64,000 nt of DNA from the NCBI GenBank assembly GCA_025057755.1, contig JANWVC010000007.1, positions 62,001-126,000 of the forward strand, read 5' to 3'. The position numbers and the translations under genes were made by a program. The notes under the pieces are model-generated. The model searched no databases, was not told where the DNA came from, and worked only from the letters and a program-made list of their open reading frames with translations. This document shows, piece by piece, positions 1 to 9,623 of this stretch (the stretch's first letter is position 1; the number at the start of each line of letters is the position of its first letter). The DNA is from Limisphaera sp. Lineage in GTDB: Bacteria > Verrucomicrobiota > Verrucomicrobiia > Limisphaerales > Limisphaeraceae.

Positions 1-185
1 CGGAAGATGTTGCCACCTCCCAGGACGACCACCACTTGCACCCCGAGGTCACGCACTTCCCGGATCTGTTCCGCCATGTGCTGAACAGCTGTAGGATCGA
101 TGCCTTGGCCCTGGGGGCCGCCGAGGGCTTCGCCACTGAGTTTTAAGAGGATCCGGCGGAATTTCGGTTTTGCACGACGTGTCAT
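1..185 (-). CDS. pyrH: UMP kinase PyrH, N-terminal part (cut by window edge)
   Basis: Phosphorylates UMP to UDP in pyrimidine nucleotide synthesis, in the cytoplasm. Translating the minus strand from the ATG at 185 gives about 61 residues containing [13 protein letters not shown] and [10 protein letters not shown]. These are the first nucleotide-binding strand and the glycine-rich loop typical of bacterial UMP kinases of the amino-acid kinase fold. The rest of the gene lies left of the window. In many bacteria pyrH follows rpsB and tsf, but the 600 bases upstream here hold no such gene, so pyrH probably has its own promoter or begins its operon. The identification is secure from these motifs despite the truncation. 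Confidence 0.9.
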   Translation of the reverse strand, partial: MTRRAKPKFRRILLKLSGEALGGPQGQGIDPTAVQHMAEQIREVRDLGVQVVVVLGGGNIF

Positions 186-791
186 GTCAGTTTCTCCGGA
201 ACACCCCACGAACGCGCGCGCCGTTTTAGCAGGGGTGACCGTGTGCGTCAAACCGAAGCGCAAGGCCGTGGGCGGGATACGATCCTCTAACAGAGCCTTC
301 GGTTTGGCGGTGAACGGAGCCTAACAGAGATTGCCCGCATGGCGGTGCCGACGGAGCGGTTGAAGAGCTTGGTGGAAGATCTCCGTTTGCATTCACCTGT
401 GCCATGTCGGCTTCGCACTGTTAGGTGGGGCGGCGATCTCGCAGAGCAAACGCTGACTTTGGCGGCTGTGTCTGGATGAAAGTTTTCAGGAGCCATGATG
501 TGGACTGGACGCGCCACGGAGATTGCCCGGGAGAATCCGGATGAATCACTCGTCCGGCTGAGGGTTCCACGATACATGAAGCCTTCGTGAGTCTAACATG
601 CAGTAGAGCGTGAGTATGCCCGGCTGCCATGTGCGGTTCGGCCCAACTGCAAGGCCTGCTGACCAAGTTGGGATTTGAGTCAAACAAAGATAGACTTCGA
701 GAAGAATTCGGCTTGAAGCGAAGCCAAGGGCAGGTTACGAAGCTGGCTCAACCGATGAAGCTCGAACCAAAGCGACAAGCACGGTGAAATT
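186..791. other. Intergenic region between pyrH and xylA
   Basis: About 600 bases between two divergently oriented genes. Short open frames exist on both strands, but none has a recognisable domain, a good ribosome site or a protein-like composition. Promoters for pyrH (leftward) and xylA (rightward) must lie here; I could not pick a convincing -35/-10 pair. Nothing else is seen. Confidence 0.6.
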
Positions 792-2105
792 ATGAAAGCT
801 GCCTTCCCAAAAATCGGTAAGATCCCTTACGAAGGGCCCAACTCGAAAAATCCGCTTGCCTTTAAACATTACAATCCGGAGGAGATCGTCGAAGGCAAGC
901 CGATGCGAGAGCATCTGCGCTTTTCGGTGGTTTACTGGCATACCTTCCGGAATCCCTTGGCGGATCCGTTTGGCGTAGGGACGGCTCTGCGCCCTTGGGA
1001 TGATGGTTCCAACTCGCTGGCCAATGCGCAACGCCGCGTGCGCGTAGCCTTTGAGTTTATGGAAAAATTGGGAGTTCCCTTTTATGCATTTCACGACCGC
1101 GATGTAGCTCCGGAGGGGCGGACTCTGCGCGAAACCAACAAGAACTTGGACGCGGTTGTGAAAGTCATGAAGGAGGAACAGGAACGAACCGGCATCAAGC
1201 CTTTATGGGGCACGGCGTCGCTCTTCACGCATCCCCGATACGCCATGGGCGCGGCTACTAGCCCAAACGCGGAAGTCTTTGCCTTTGCGGCTGCTCAGGT
1301 GAAGAAGGCAATCGAAGTTACGCATGAGTTGGACGGGGCCGGGTACGTCTTTTGGGGAGGCCGGGAGGGCTACAGCACATTGTGGAATACGGACATGAAA
1401 CGGGAACTGGACCACTTGGCCTTGTTCTTGCATATGGCGGTGGAATTCAAGAAGGAGATCGGATTCCAGGGCCAATTTTACATCGAGCCCAAGCCCAAGG
1501 AGCCCACCAAGCATCAATATGATTCGGATGCGGCCGCGTGTCTGAATTTCCTGCGGCAGTATGATTTGTTGCCACATTTCAAACTGAACATTGAGACCAA
1601 CCATGCCACATTGGCAGGTCATGAGATGCAGCATGAATTGGAAGTGGCGGGTTCGGCCGGTGCCTTGGGATCCATCGACGCCAACACGGGGGACGAATTG
1701 TTAGGCTGGGATACGGATCAGTTCCCCACGAACATCTATCTGACCACGCAGATCATGTACACGATTTTAAAGTATGGCGGGTTTACCACTGGCGGAGTGA
1801 ATTTTGACGCCAAGGTGCGTCGTGAGAGTTTTGAGCCGATAGACCTGTTTTATGCGCACATCGGAGCCATGGACGCCTTTGCGCGGGGTTTGAAGATCGC
1901 GGCCGCCCTCCGGAAGGATGGTCGAATCGCAGAGTTTGTGAAGCAACGTTACGCCTCGTGGGATTCCGGTCTAGGAGCCGACATTGAGGCGGGCAAGATG
2001 AACTTCCGCAAGTTGGAAGCCCTCATGCTTAAGAAGGGCGAAGCGGCACCGAACATGAGTGGCCGCCAAGAGTTATTGGAGAACATCATCAACGAATTCA
2101 TCTGA
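792..2105 (+). CDS. xylA: Xylose isomerase
   Basis: Interconverts D-xylose and D-xylulose (and glucose/fructose) in the cytoplasm, the entry step of xylose breakdown. The 437 residues match the usual length of the long (class II) xylose isomerases. Visible family motifs are the active-site stretch [11 protein letters not shown] with His101 and Asp104, [22 protein letters not shown] (metal ligand Glu and substrate-binding Lys), [12 protein letters not shown] and the metal-binding GSIDANTGD. The start is the only ATG in the right place, since residue 2 onward already aligns with the family N-terminus. No xylulokinase or xylose transporter is next to it, so it stands alone with a hairpin terminator just downstream. 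Identification is very secure. Confidence 0.97.
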   Translation: MKAAFPKIGKIPYEGPNSKNPLAFKHYNPEEIVEGKPMREHLRFSVVYWHTFRNPLADPFGVGTALRPWDDGSNSLANAQRRVRVAFEFMEKLGVPFYAFHDRDVAPEGRTLRETNKNLDAVVKVMKEEQERTGIKPLWGTASLFTHPRYAMGAATSPNAEVFAFAAAQVKKAIEVTHELDGAGYVFWGGREGYSTLWNTDMKRELDHLALFLHMAVEFKKEIGFQGQFYIEPKPKEPTKHQYDSDAAACLNFLRQYDLLPHFKLNIETNHATLAGHEMQHELEVAGSAGALGSIDANTGDELLGWDTDQFPTNIYLTTQIMYTILKYGGFTTGGVNFDAKVRRESFEPIDLFYAHIGAMDAFARGLKIAAALRKDGRIAEFVKQRYASWDSGLGADIEAGKMNFRKLEALMLKKGEAAPNMSGRQELLENIINEFI

Positions 2106-2124
2106 TTCATCCCTTAAAGTCTGA

Positions 2125-2150
2125 GGCCGGGCCGCTTTTGCGGCCCGGCT
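2125..2150 (+). terminator. Hairpin terminator after xylA
   Basis: A perfect ten-base-pair GC stem, GCCGGGCCGC (2126-2135) pairing with GCGGCCCGGC (2140-2149) around a TTTT loop, lies 20 bases after the xylA stop. It is followed by the T-rich stretch GTTTCTT rather than a clean U-run. It separates xylA from the convergent methyltransferase gene, and the inverted repeat could serve both strands. Confidence 0.75.
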
Positions 2151-2370
2151 GTTTCTTCGATGGATGGGCGTTCGCTCGTGCTTTTGGGCCTTTTTGTCAA
2201 GGCTCCGCACCCCCCAAGGCGTGTGAGGGACACTGACCCTGCCCGAAGTGTCTCGGTGAATCCGTGCCGCAATCGGGTGGTCGCGCCGGAGAAACGGGCG
2301 CCTTTTCTGAGCGGCCACCTATGTTTCGGAAGTTGTGGCTTGGGTGGAGTCGCTCCCGGGCTTGCAGGGT

Positions 2371-3543
2371 TTAAGAACCGGCTGGCTCGATAGCGACTGC
2401 GCTGGCAGCCGATGTTTGGCGACGCAACTCCGCAACACATTCAACGTGTTGGGTCTGCGGGAACATGTCCAGCGGAGTGACCTGTTGCAGCCGATAAGCG
2501 TCGTGGGCACACAATGCGCGAAGGTCTCGAGCTAGAGTGGCCGGGTGGCATGAAACATAAACAAGGGCGACGGCGGACGCATCACGGAGACAACGAACTG
2601 CCTCGGGGGTCAGTCCTTTTCGAGGTGGGTCTACTATCAGAGTCACCTGATCGGCAGGAAACCGGGTCAGCACTGCTGGCAGGAGATCCTCGACGCGGCC
2701 GGAAAGGAATTCGCCGTTGTGAACCTGGCGCCGCGCGGCGTTTTTTTGGGCGGCCTCGATGGCGCGTCGATCATATTCAATGCCGACAAAGGCCTTCACG
2801 AAGGCAGCCAGCTCAATGCCGAAAAATCCAACTCCGCAATACAGATCCACGAGATAGGGCGTGCGGCTTCGCTGCAAGGCTTCTCGAACCACCTGCACCA
2901 GTTTGGGGAGCATGGCGAAGTTGTTTTGAAAAAAGGAGTCCGGCGGGACCACCCAATCGTTCGGAGGAATCCGTAAGGACACTTTGAGCCCGCTACGGGG
3001 AGGGGGAGAAGCCCGGACCTTCTGGAGTTGCTGGTTGATCGCGGGGTCAGCGATCTTGCACTCTTTTACATCCTCGACCAAGCCACAGTCCCAGCGGAGA
3101 AACCCGACGTTCATCCGGCGCTCAGGCTTGTTCCATTGGCTGCGGACCATGATTCGGTTTCGATACCCATAAGGCTGTGGACAAGGAATAATGGGCGCGA
3201 CCACTGCTGGATTGAAGCCGCCGATGCGATGGAGCAAGTCGGCTACCTGCTTGTGTTTGATCCGAAGCTGGGCCTCGTAGCCCAGGTGTTGATATTGGCA
3301 TCCTCCACACCGTCCGAAATGCGGGCAGGCAGGTGCAACCCGGTCCGGGGAGGGTTCGATCACTCGAAGCAACCGCGCACGGGCATACTGGGGCTTGCGC
3401 TCGGTGATCTCCACTTCCACGGTTTCTCCCACGGCGACGAATGGGACGAACACCACCAGCCCGTTGGCCCGAGCCACGCCTTCGCCTCCGAAGGCAAGAT
3501 CCTCAATTTGTAATGATAGCTGTTGTCCGACCTGGACTTCCAC
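2371..3543 (-). CDS. rlmD: 23S rRNA (uracil-5-)-methyltransferase, RlmD/RumA family
   Basis: SAM-dependent methylation of a uridine C5 in RNA. Residues 1-60 form a TRAM RNA-binding domain. Cys73, Cys79, Cys82 and Cys162 match the [4Fe-4S] ligands of RumA-type enzymes. The C-terminal Rossmann methyltransferase domain carries DLYCGVGFFGIELA (SAM binding), VDPPRKG, and VSCHPATLARDL with the catalytic Cys. At 390 residues it is shorter than E. coli RlmD (about 430). The exact target cannot be told from sequence: RlmD (U1939), RlmC (U747) and related bacterial paralogues share these motifs. It is convergent with xylA and downstream of hemB on the same strand, 187 bases away, with no functional link. 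Family assignment is secure; the symbol is the most common call. Confidence 0.88.
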   Translation of the reverse strand: MEVQVGQQLSLQIEDLAFGGEGVARANGLVVFVPFVAVGETVEVEITERKPQYARARLLRVIEPSPDRVAPACPHFGRCGGCQYQHLGYEAQLRIKHKQVADLLHRIGGFNPAVVAPIIPCPQPYGYRNRIMVRSQWNKPERRMNVGFLRWDCGLVEDVKECKIADPAINQQLQKVRASPPPRSGLKVSLRIPPNDWVVPPDSFFQNNFAMLPKLVQVVREALQRSRTPYLVDLYCGVGFFGIELAAFVKAFVGIEYDRRAIEAAQKNAARRQVHNGEFLSGRVEDLLPAVLTRFPADQVTLIVDPPRKGLTPEAVRCLRDASAVALVYVSCHPATLARDLRALCAHDAYRLQQVTPLDMFPQTQHVECVAELRRQTSAASAVAIEPAGS

Positions 3544-3730
3544 GCAGTCAAGGTAACCAGACTTATGCGGCGGGCAATGGGCTACCTACGGTCTTTACCA
3601 GCCGGAGCGGCTTGCTGCAAGCGATCGGATCGGTAGAGCTTCGAAGCTCCCAACCGGGCTTGGCTTTGAGCGGGCGAGAGTCCTTTTCCTGTCTGCCGGA
3701 AGTTGCGGCCGAGTTCATTGGGCTTTCGGT

Positions 3731-4756
3731 CTAATGTTTGTTGGTTGGGGCATCGTCTTGCAACCAACGGGCCACCTGAGGTGCAGCATAAGTGATGATC
3801 AAGTCCGCACCTGCTCTGCGCATGGCCAGCAGCGATTCCAACGTTACCGCTCGTTCATCGATCCAGCCTTGAGCGGCCGCCGCCTTGATCATCGAGTATT
3901 CCGCGCTCACGGCATAGGCAACCGTGGGCACGCCAAACAGCGTCTTGACCTGATACAAGATGTCAAGATAGGCCAGCGCAGGCTTGACCATGACCAAGTC
4001 CGCTCCTTCAGCAATGTCCAGGGCGACCTCACGCAGTGCTTCTCGTGCGTTGGCCGGGTCCATCTGATAACTTCGGCGATCGCCGAATTTCGGAGCCGAC
4101 TCGGCAGCCAGTCGGAATGGACCGTAGTAGGCTGATGCATATTTGGCTGCGTAGGCAAGGATGGGAAGATTCTCAAATCCGGCGCGGTCCAACGCCTGGC
4201 GGATGGCGGCGACCCGGCCATCCATCATGTCGCTCGGGGCCACGATGTCCGCGCCGGCCTCGGCGTGGCTGACAGCAGTACGGGCGAGCAGCGGCAGGGT
4301 CGGATCATTGGCAATTTGCACGATACCGGACCGCTGCTGTACCAAGCCACAGTGGCCGTGAGAAGTGTACTCGCAGAGGCAGACGTCAGTGATCACCAAC
4401 AGGTCGGGCAACTCCCGCTTTAAAGTCCGGACGGCCTGCTGCACCACGCCGGACCGGGCGTAGGCTTGTGTGGCTTTTTCATCCTTCCGTTCGGGTATGC
4501 CGAAAAGAAGGACTGCAGGAATACCGGCCTCGTAGGCGATGGTGGCCTCCCGCACCGCCTCGTCCACGGATAGTTGAAACACACCCGGCATTGCGGGCAC
4601 AGCCCGCCGTTCTTTCCGCCCCGGTCGGATGAACAAGGGCCAGATCAAATGGCTGGGGGCTAACGAGGTTTCCGCGACCAAGCGGCGTAGGGCAGGGCTC
4701 TGACGCAATCGCCGCATGCGTCGCGTGGGGAAATGGCCGAGCACGCTCAGGTCCAT
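3731..4756 (-). CDS. hemB: Delta-aminolevulinic acid dehydratase (porphobilinogen synthase)
   Basis: Condenses two 5-aminolevulinate molecules to porphobilinogen in haem and tetrapyrrole synthesis. The 341 residues match family length. Residues 124-137 read [14 protein letters not shown] with Cys126, Cys128 and Cys136, the zinc-binding triad of zinc-dependent HemB. The Schiff-base lysines are Lys205 ([13 protein letters not shown]) and Lys258 ([12 protein letters not shown]). The N-terminal [18 protein letters not shown] is also typical. No other haem gene is adjacent. Haem demand fits the octaheme cytochrome encoded later in the window. Identification is very secure. Confidence 0.97.
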   Translation of the reverse strand: MDLSVLGHFPTRRMRRLRQSPALRRLVAETSLAPSHLIWPLFIRPGRKERRAVPAMPGVFQLSVDEAVREATIAYEAGIPAVLLFGIPERKDEKATQAYARSGVVQQAVRTLKRELPDLLVITDVCLCEYTSHGHCGLVQQRSGIVQIANDPTLPLLARTAVSHAEAGADIVAPSDMMDGRVAAIRQALDRAGFENLPILAYAAKYASAYYGPFRLAAESAPKFGDRRSYQMDPANAREALREVALDIAEGADLVMVKPALAYLDILYQVKTLFGVPTVAYAVSAEYSMIKAAAAQGWIDERAVTLESLLAMRRAGADLIITYAAPQVARWLQDDAPTNKH

Positions 4757-4938
4757 GCCGACATTCTAGACCAGGCTTTGGGTAGGCAAAGACCAAACTC
4801 GTCGCACTGAGGATCTCACCTTTGGGAGCGGTGGTGCAATCGGATGCAGGCCCTGCAGAGCGCGATTCTGATTGTTTGTGCGGCCTTTCTCCGAGCAGTC
4901 CTTAAGGCGTTTGGACGCTTAGGTGGGGTTTCCAAAAG

Positions 4939-5015
4939 TGGCGCACCCGCCAGGAGTCGAACCTGGAACCTTCTGATCCGTAGTCAGATGCTCTATCCAA
5001 TTGAGCTACGGGTGC
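4939..5015 (-). tRNA. tRNA-Arg (anticodon ACG)
   Basis: On the minus strand the sequence folds as a complete tRNA: acceptor GCACCCG/CGGGTGC, a D-arm with GCTC/GAGC, anticodon stem TCTGA/TCAGA with loop CTACGGA (anticodon ACG), and T-arm CCAGG-TTCGACT-CCTGG. There is no long variable arm. The discriminator is G at 4942 and the 3' CCA is encoded at 4941-4939. ACG is the CGN arginine anticodon normally edited to ICG by TadA. Confidence 0.96.
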
Positions 5016-5217
5016 GTCTTACGGACAACACCACGGTACGCAGGACCCGGTTGGGCTGCAAGCTTGGTTTAAGCGCTGGTGGGACGCTTCCTTAATAAGG
5101 GGATTTCGTGAACTGGACCAGTTCGAGCGACCATCGTGTCTAGCTTGCAGGCCCGGAATCGCTTGCTGCAGCAGGGGACCTCTTTATACTGCGGGTCGGG
5201 CAGGAGACAGAGTGCTT

Positions 5218-6213
5218 ATGACGAAATCACCCTTGCGTGTCGCAGTTACAGGCGCAGCCGGGCAGATCGGGTATTCATTGGTTTTCCGGATTGCAGCGGG
5301 AGAAATGTTTGGTCCGGATCAGCCGGTGATTCTGCATCTGATTGAGATCGAATCGGCTCTGCCGGCTCTTCAAGGTGTGGTCATGGAACTAGAGGATTGT
5401 GCTTACCCACTGCTGCGAGGCGTGATACCCACGGCGAGCTTGGAGGAGGGGTTCCGCGGTGTGAACTGGGCGCTGTTGGTGGGGAGCATCCCGCGCAAGG
5501 CCGGCATGGAACGGAAGGACTTGCTGGGTGTGAATGGCAGGATTTTTGTGGGACAAGGTCAGGCCATTGCCCGTTGGGCCGCGTCGGACGTGCGGGTACT
5601 GGTAGTCGGTAACCCTTGTAACACCAACTGCCTGATCTGTATGCATCATGCTGCAGGGGTGCCCCGGGACCGCTTTTTCGCTATGACGCGATTGGATGAG
5701 AATCGCGCGAAAGCGCAACTGTCGCGTAAGGCCGGAGAACCTGTCCAGGCAGTCACACACATGGCGGTTTGGGGCAATCACAGTCCTACAATGTTCCCGG
5801 ATTTCTTCAATGCCCGGATTCATGGACGGCCTGTTCCCGAAGTGATCGGGCACCGTGAGTGGTTGGAGAAGGATTTTCTGACTACGGTGCAGCAACGTGG
5901 GGCGGCTGTGATCAAAGCCCGGGGTGCCTCCAGTGCGGCCAGCGCGGCCAATGCTGTGATCGATACGGTGCGATCCTTGCTGCAACCGACTCCGGGCGAT
6001 GATTGGCACAGCGTGGCCGTCTGCAGTGACGGCAGTTACGGGATCGAGCCGGGTTTGATTTGCTCGTTCCCCATCCGTTCGGATGGTCGGTCTTGGAGCA
6101 TTGTGCAGGGTTTGCCCTTGAACGAGTTCAGTCGCGCCAAAATCCAGGCCAGCGTGGACGAATTGAAGGAAGAACGTGCCTTGGTGAGCGAGTTGCTGGG
6201 TCGGCCCTCTTGA
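5218..6213 (+). CDS. mdh: Malate dehydrogenase (NAD-dependent)
   Basis: Interconverts malate and oxaloacetate in the TCA cycle. The N-terminal nucleotide-binding loop is [13 protein letters not shown]. Asp in the stretch [12 protein letters not shown], the substrate loop around [13 protein letters not shown], and [12 protein letters not shown] follow the cytosolic-type (group 2) MDH pattern. [15 protein letters not shown] and [12 protein letters not shown] (catalytic His) are strongly conserved. I chose the ATG at 5218 rather than the GTG two codons upstream, because AGGAG at 5202-5206 is then well spaced and family members begin close to this point. Length is 331 residues, as usual. It stands alone between the tRNA and the ilvD pseudogene. 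Confidence 0.96.
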   Translation: MTKSPLRVAVTGAAGQIGYSLVFRIAAGEMFGPDQPVILHLIEIESALPALQGVVMELEDCAYPLLRGVIPTASLEEGFRGVNWALLVGSIPRKAGMERKDLLGVNGRIFVGQGQAIARWAASDVRVLVVGNPCNTNCLICMHHAAGVPRDRFFAMTRLDENRAKAQLSRKAGEPVQAVTHMAVWGNHSPTMFPDFFNARIHGRPVPEVIGHREWLEKDFLTTVQQRGAAVIKARGASSAASAANAVIDTVRSLLQPTPGDDWHSVAVCSDGSYGIEPGLICSFPIRSDGRSWSIVQGLPLNEFSRAKIQASVDELKEERALVSELLGRPS

Positions 6214-6431
6214 CACCCCCAGGTCGGTCAAAGGCAGTTGGTGCTCCGCACGGAGCTGCACGGCGCTCCCAAGGGTGAGAGTTCGGTGTTTGCATGTAAA
6301 CAGGCGTGCCTTTTTGGGCAGCCCTCATCCTGACCAGAGCCAAAAGCCAAAAGGTGGATGCGTCAGGCCGCATTTGTCGCATAGCATGAAGAACAGGTTT
6401 GGAATCTGTGGCGGTCGGCCGAAATTGACCT

Positions 6432-8624
6432 TTAAGCTTGTAGGACGGCGCCCTGGCTGGCGTTGGTGACCAACCTCTGATAACAAGTCAACCAGCCGCA
6501 GAGCTCTCGACGTGGCGGCTGCCAGCGCTTGCGTCGTTTAGCCAATGTCGTTGCCGGCACCAAGAGGTCGATGCGGCGGTTGGGGAAGTCGATGCGGATA
6601 CGATCGCCAGCCTGAAGCAAAGCGATAGGCCCACCCTCAGCGGCCTCGGGCGAAACATGGCCGATGCAAGCGCCGGACGTCCCGCCACTAAACCGGCCAT
6701 CCGTGACTGAGGCGACTTGGTCGCCCAAGCCCAGACCCAGGCTTTCGAGAAGGATGCAGGGACTTCAAAAACAAAGTTGGTGCCGCATCGTTCTTTGAAA
6801 GCTTGGCCGATACCAGCTGTCTTAACCACGGCGCTTTCAGGAGCAAGGGTGCCGTAGAGAATGGCCAAACCGTCATCTGGACAGTCGGCTCGATCCGAAC
6901 TGCGTATGCAGTCATGCGGATGACGGCCGAGCGTCATGGTCTGCAGCCTCAGACCGCCAGCCTGAACGCGATTCAGTTGGGCAGGATCCTCTCCAACCGC
7001 CCATGGACGATCGACCAGTCGCGGAAGCGGTGCACACGCAACAAGGCGTGCCGGGACCGGCTGCCATTCTTATGGTATTGCCAGAACAGGAGAACAGGGA
7101 GCCGACGCACTTGACCGAGATTCGGCCCCGATCCACCCGCGGTTAAGCTGCAGTTGCTCACGCAGAGCGGCTTGGATTGTCTCCATACCGCGCAGGCTGG
7201 TCCCGTCCGACAGGCGTAGACTGGCCTGCGGCCCAAAGGCAAAGGCTGATGCTTCAGCGTCGGCTGCGTTCCAAGCTGCATTGAACCGCCAGAGTGTGAT
7301 CGCCGGCGGGTCAGCAGGGATGAAGAGCAGCTGCATGGGCACCAAGGTCTCTGCAGAGCTTCGAGCGGCCGAACCGGGCGGTTCATTCTGCGATTCGGAA
7401 ACTAGGAAGGAAGCACCTAAGAGGCGGACGGCGCGTGCCCCAGCCGTGCAGGTGGGTACTCGGACGTCCCCTTCATCAATGTTTTCCCCGATCGTTTTGC
7501 CGGTGAGGGTTTTGCAATGGAGGTGCCAGAGGCCGGCACGCTTGAGTTCGCCCAGGATGGAGTGGAGCCGCCGGCACGTTGCACATCCTGGATATGATAG
7601 TTGGAGGCGGGCGAAACTTTACAAAGACTGGGGACACACCGTGAGAATGATCGATGCATCCGAGGCCTTAGGGAATGCCCGCCTCGCGCGCAATGGCCAG
7701 CGTGTGCAAGATCATGTGGGTCGAGCCGCTCATGGCCACATCCAGAGTGATGGCATTGTCAAAAGGTTGGAGCGTAGCGATGTCGCGGGGTTTTAGGTCC
7801 TTCTGGTAAGCTTCAGGATTTGACAAGCGGCTCGTTCGGAGAGTGCCTCACGGTCTTTAGGAACCAGCCAAGATGGTGTTGTTCCCTGGTAGGATCCTTT
7901 CAAGGGCTTCGCAAAGACAGTTCATCGAATTGGCGGTGAACAGCCCGGAGCAGGACCCGCAGGTAGGGCAGGCGTGTTGTTCGAGCTCCCGAAGTTGTTC
8001 CTCCGCAGGTTGCCCAGCTTGGACTTGGGCCACGCCCTTGAACACAGGAATGAGATCCGTCTTGGCTGCGGCAGGTTTTAAATGAGCGGGCCCTTCCGCA
8101 TCGGTTACGGGCTGAGCGATCCCGGCGGCCATGGGACCCCCACTGATGAAAAGGCCAGAATGTTTAGCTGCATGGCTGCCACAAGCATGCCGGGGACAAT
8201 CCTGTCGCAATTGGGGATGCAGATGACGCCGTCGAAACAGTGAGCCTGCACCGTGGATCCCACACAGTCGGCGATGAGTTCGCGCGATGGAAGCGAATCC
8301 TTTATACCCGCGGGGGCCATCGCGATGCCGTCGTCAATCCCGATTGTGTTGAATAGAGAAGGGACACCGCCGGCGGACCGGGCGCTTCATTAACTGCCCT
8401 ACCTCCAGAAGATGCGCATGACCGGGAATGCAGGCGATGTAGGAATTCCAAATGGCAATGAAAGGCTTGTCGAAGTCCGCCTCGGACTCGATGACGCCTG
8501 TGGCGCGGAGCAACGCGCGGTGCGGCGCGCGTTCCATCCCGCGTGTGATGGTGTCAGATCGCATGTTTGCCTCGTGGCGCGGGTCTACCCGCGGTGTCGG
8601 CAACCATTCCGTGCGGCGGTTCAA
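6432..8624 (-). pseudogene. ilvD: Dihydroxy-acid dehydratase (ilvD), multiply frameshifted pseudogene
   Basis: IlvD makes 2-oxoacids for valine, leucine and isoleucine. On the minus strand its pieces occur in order but in different frames. They are the N-terminus ([16 protein letters not shown] from 8564), then [14 protein letters not shown] and [17 protein letters not shown] (8105-8320), then ISGGPM and [19 protein letters not shown] (7857-8210), LCKVSPASNYHIQDVQRAGG (about 7560-7660), LAILYGTLAPESAVVKTAG (about 6810-6870), and the C-terminal [12 protein letters not shown] through RRELCGWL (6432-6710). At least five frame changes are needed. About 50 residues are missing after VVKTAG, and about 340 extra bases lie between 7400 and 6940. 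Cluster cysteines are still readable, so the decay seems recent. A functional ilvD may exist elsewhere. Confidence 0.9.
6940..7390 (-). pseudogene. Unrelated inserted stretch within the ilvD pseudogene
   Basis: Between the IlvD segments ending near 7400 and resuming near 6870 the minus strand carries sequence that does not align with IlvD. The frame at 7070-7345 reads like part of a real protein (RFNAAWNAADAEA, RLSDGTSLRGMETIQAALREQL), a pattern loosely like the SnoaL/NTF2-type fold. The frame below it (about 6930-7065) also looks protein-like. No inverted repeats or target duplication are evident. It may be a second decayed gene inserted into ilvD, or a diverged linker. I do not assign a function. 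Confidence 0.3.
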
Positions 8625-8730
8625 CTCAAGGTCGATTGGGCATTGTCACGTGTGAGGGGCGTGCCCACGGCCATTCTTCGGGCGGGATGCGTTGACAGGG
8701 CGCAACGCCGGGAGTAAAGCCGAAAATGTC

Positions 8731-9522
8731 ATGAGAACGGGGATGCTGCCACCGATGCCGGGGCCGCATCGAGTGTTTTTGGTGGACGAGGCACCATTGA
8801 TGCGGGAAGCGGTGCGACTTTGGCTCGGGCGGGACGGTCGATTTCAGGTTTGTGGCGAGGCGCCTGATGCGGCCGAGGCATGGGATCAAGTGGCGCGTCT
8901 GGTGCCAGGGCTGGTGGTGACGGAGTTGGCCCTGCCGGGGCGGAGTGGCCTGGAGTTGATCAAGGATTTGCGTGCACATTACCCGCAGGTTCGGGTGTTG
9001 GTGTTTAGTCGCTGCAGTGAGCATTTGTATGCCGCTCGGGCCTTGCGAGCTGGCGCACGGGGCTATGTCCATAAAAGGGCGAGTGGCGAAGAGTTGCTGG
9101 CAGCTGTGTGTCAAGTGATGTCCGGTCGGATCGCAGTGAATGCCGACCTCGCCCTGCATCTGGTCGAAGAGCTGGTGGGTGTGGCCCTGCAAGAAGGACC
9201 GGAGTGGCAGAATCTGACAGACCGGGAGATGGAGGTATTGCGCCTACTAGGTGAGGCGCGCACGGTTCGTGAAATCGCAGCCTCACTCCATTTGAGCCCC
9301 AAGACGGTCGAGACGCATCGCGTCAATCTAATGCGGAAACTCCGCTTGCAATCCTCGGCCGAGTTGCTGCGATTTGCATTACAAGTTGCGGAGGAGGATC
9401 TGACGGGTGGCCAAGGGGGAGGTCCCTGGAAACGGCCCCATGGCGTTGCGCCGATTGGGCGGTGTCCTCCCGAACCCGGTCGTCCTGCGGATGCCTCGGG
9501 TTCGGGAGACGTTGCCTGTTAA
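8731..9522 (+). CDS. NarL/FixJ-type response regulator with Glu at the phosphoacceptor site
   Basis: A two-domain transcription factor. Residues about 13-130 form a receiver domain: Asp19-Glu20 for the acidic pocket, then TELALPGRSGLELI, where the residue aligned with the phosphorylated Asp is Glu65 (codon GAG). The conserved Ser (VLVFS) and Lys (GYVHK) are present. A LuxR-type helix-turn-helix follows at about 165-225 (LTDREMEVLRLLGEART, IAASLHLSPKTVETHRVNLMRKL). The C-terminal 40 residues are Gly/Pro-rich and look unstructured. I used the ATG at 8731; an upstream in-frame TTG at 8692 lacks support. No histidine kinase is adjacent. Glu for Asp may mimic constitutive phosphorylation, which is an inference. 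Confidence 0.9.
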   Translation: MRTGMLPPMPGPHRVFLVDEAPLMREAVRLWLGRDGRFQVCGEAPDAAEAWDQVARLVPGLVVTELALPGRSGLELIKDLRAHYPQVRVLVFSRCSEHLYAARALRAGARGYVHKRASGEELLAAVCQVMSGRIAVNADLALHLVEELVGVALQEGPEWQNLTDREMEVLRLLGEARTVREIAASLHLSPKTVETHRVNLMRKLRLQSSAELLRFALQVAEEDLTGGQGGGPWKRPHGVAPIGRCPPEPGRPADASGSGDVAC

Positions 9523-9623
9523 GACTTGCGAAAAGTGCTGTCAAATCTCTGTTCCGGAGAAGGGACCGAAGGCTCACGCGGGCAGTGGGATTATGTGGTC
9601 GAACTGGGCCTTGGTCGTGGTGC

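Noticed and set aside
5389..6261. Minus-strand frame of 290 codons opposite mdh
   Set aside because: Antisense to malate dehydrogenase; no family resemblance.
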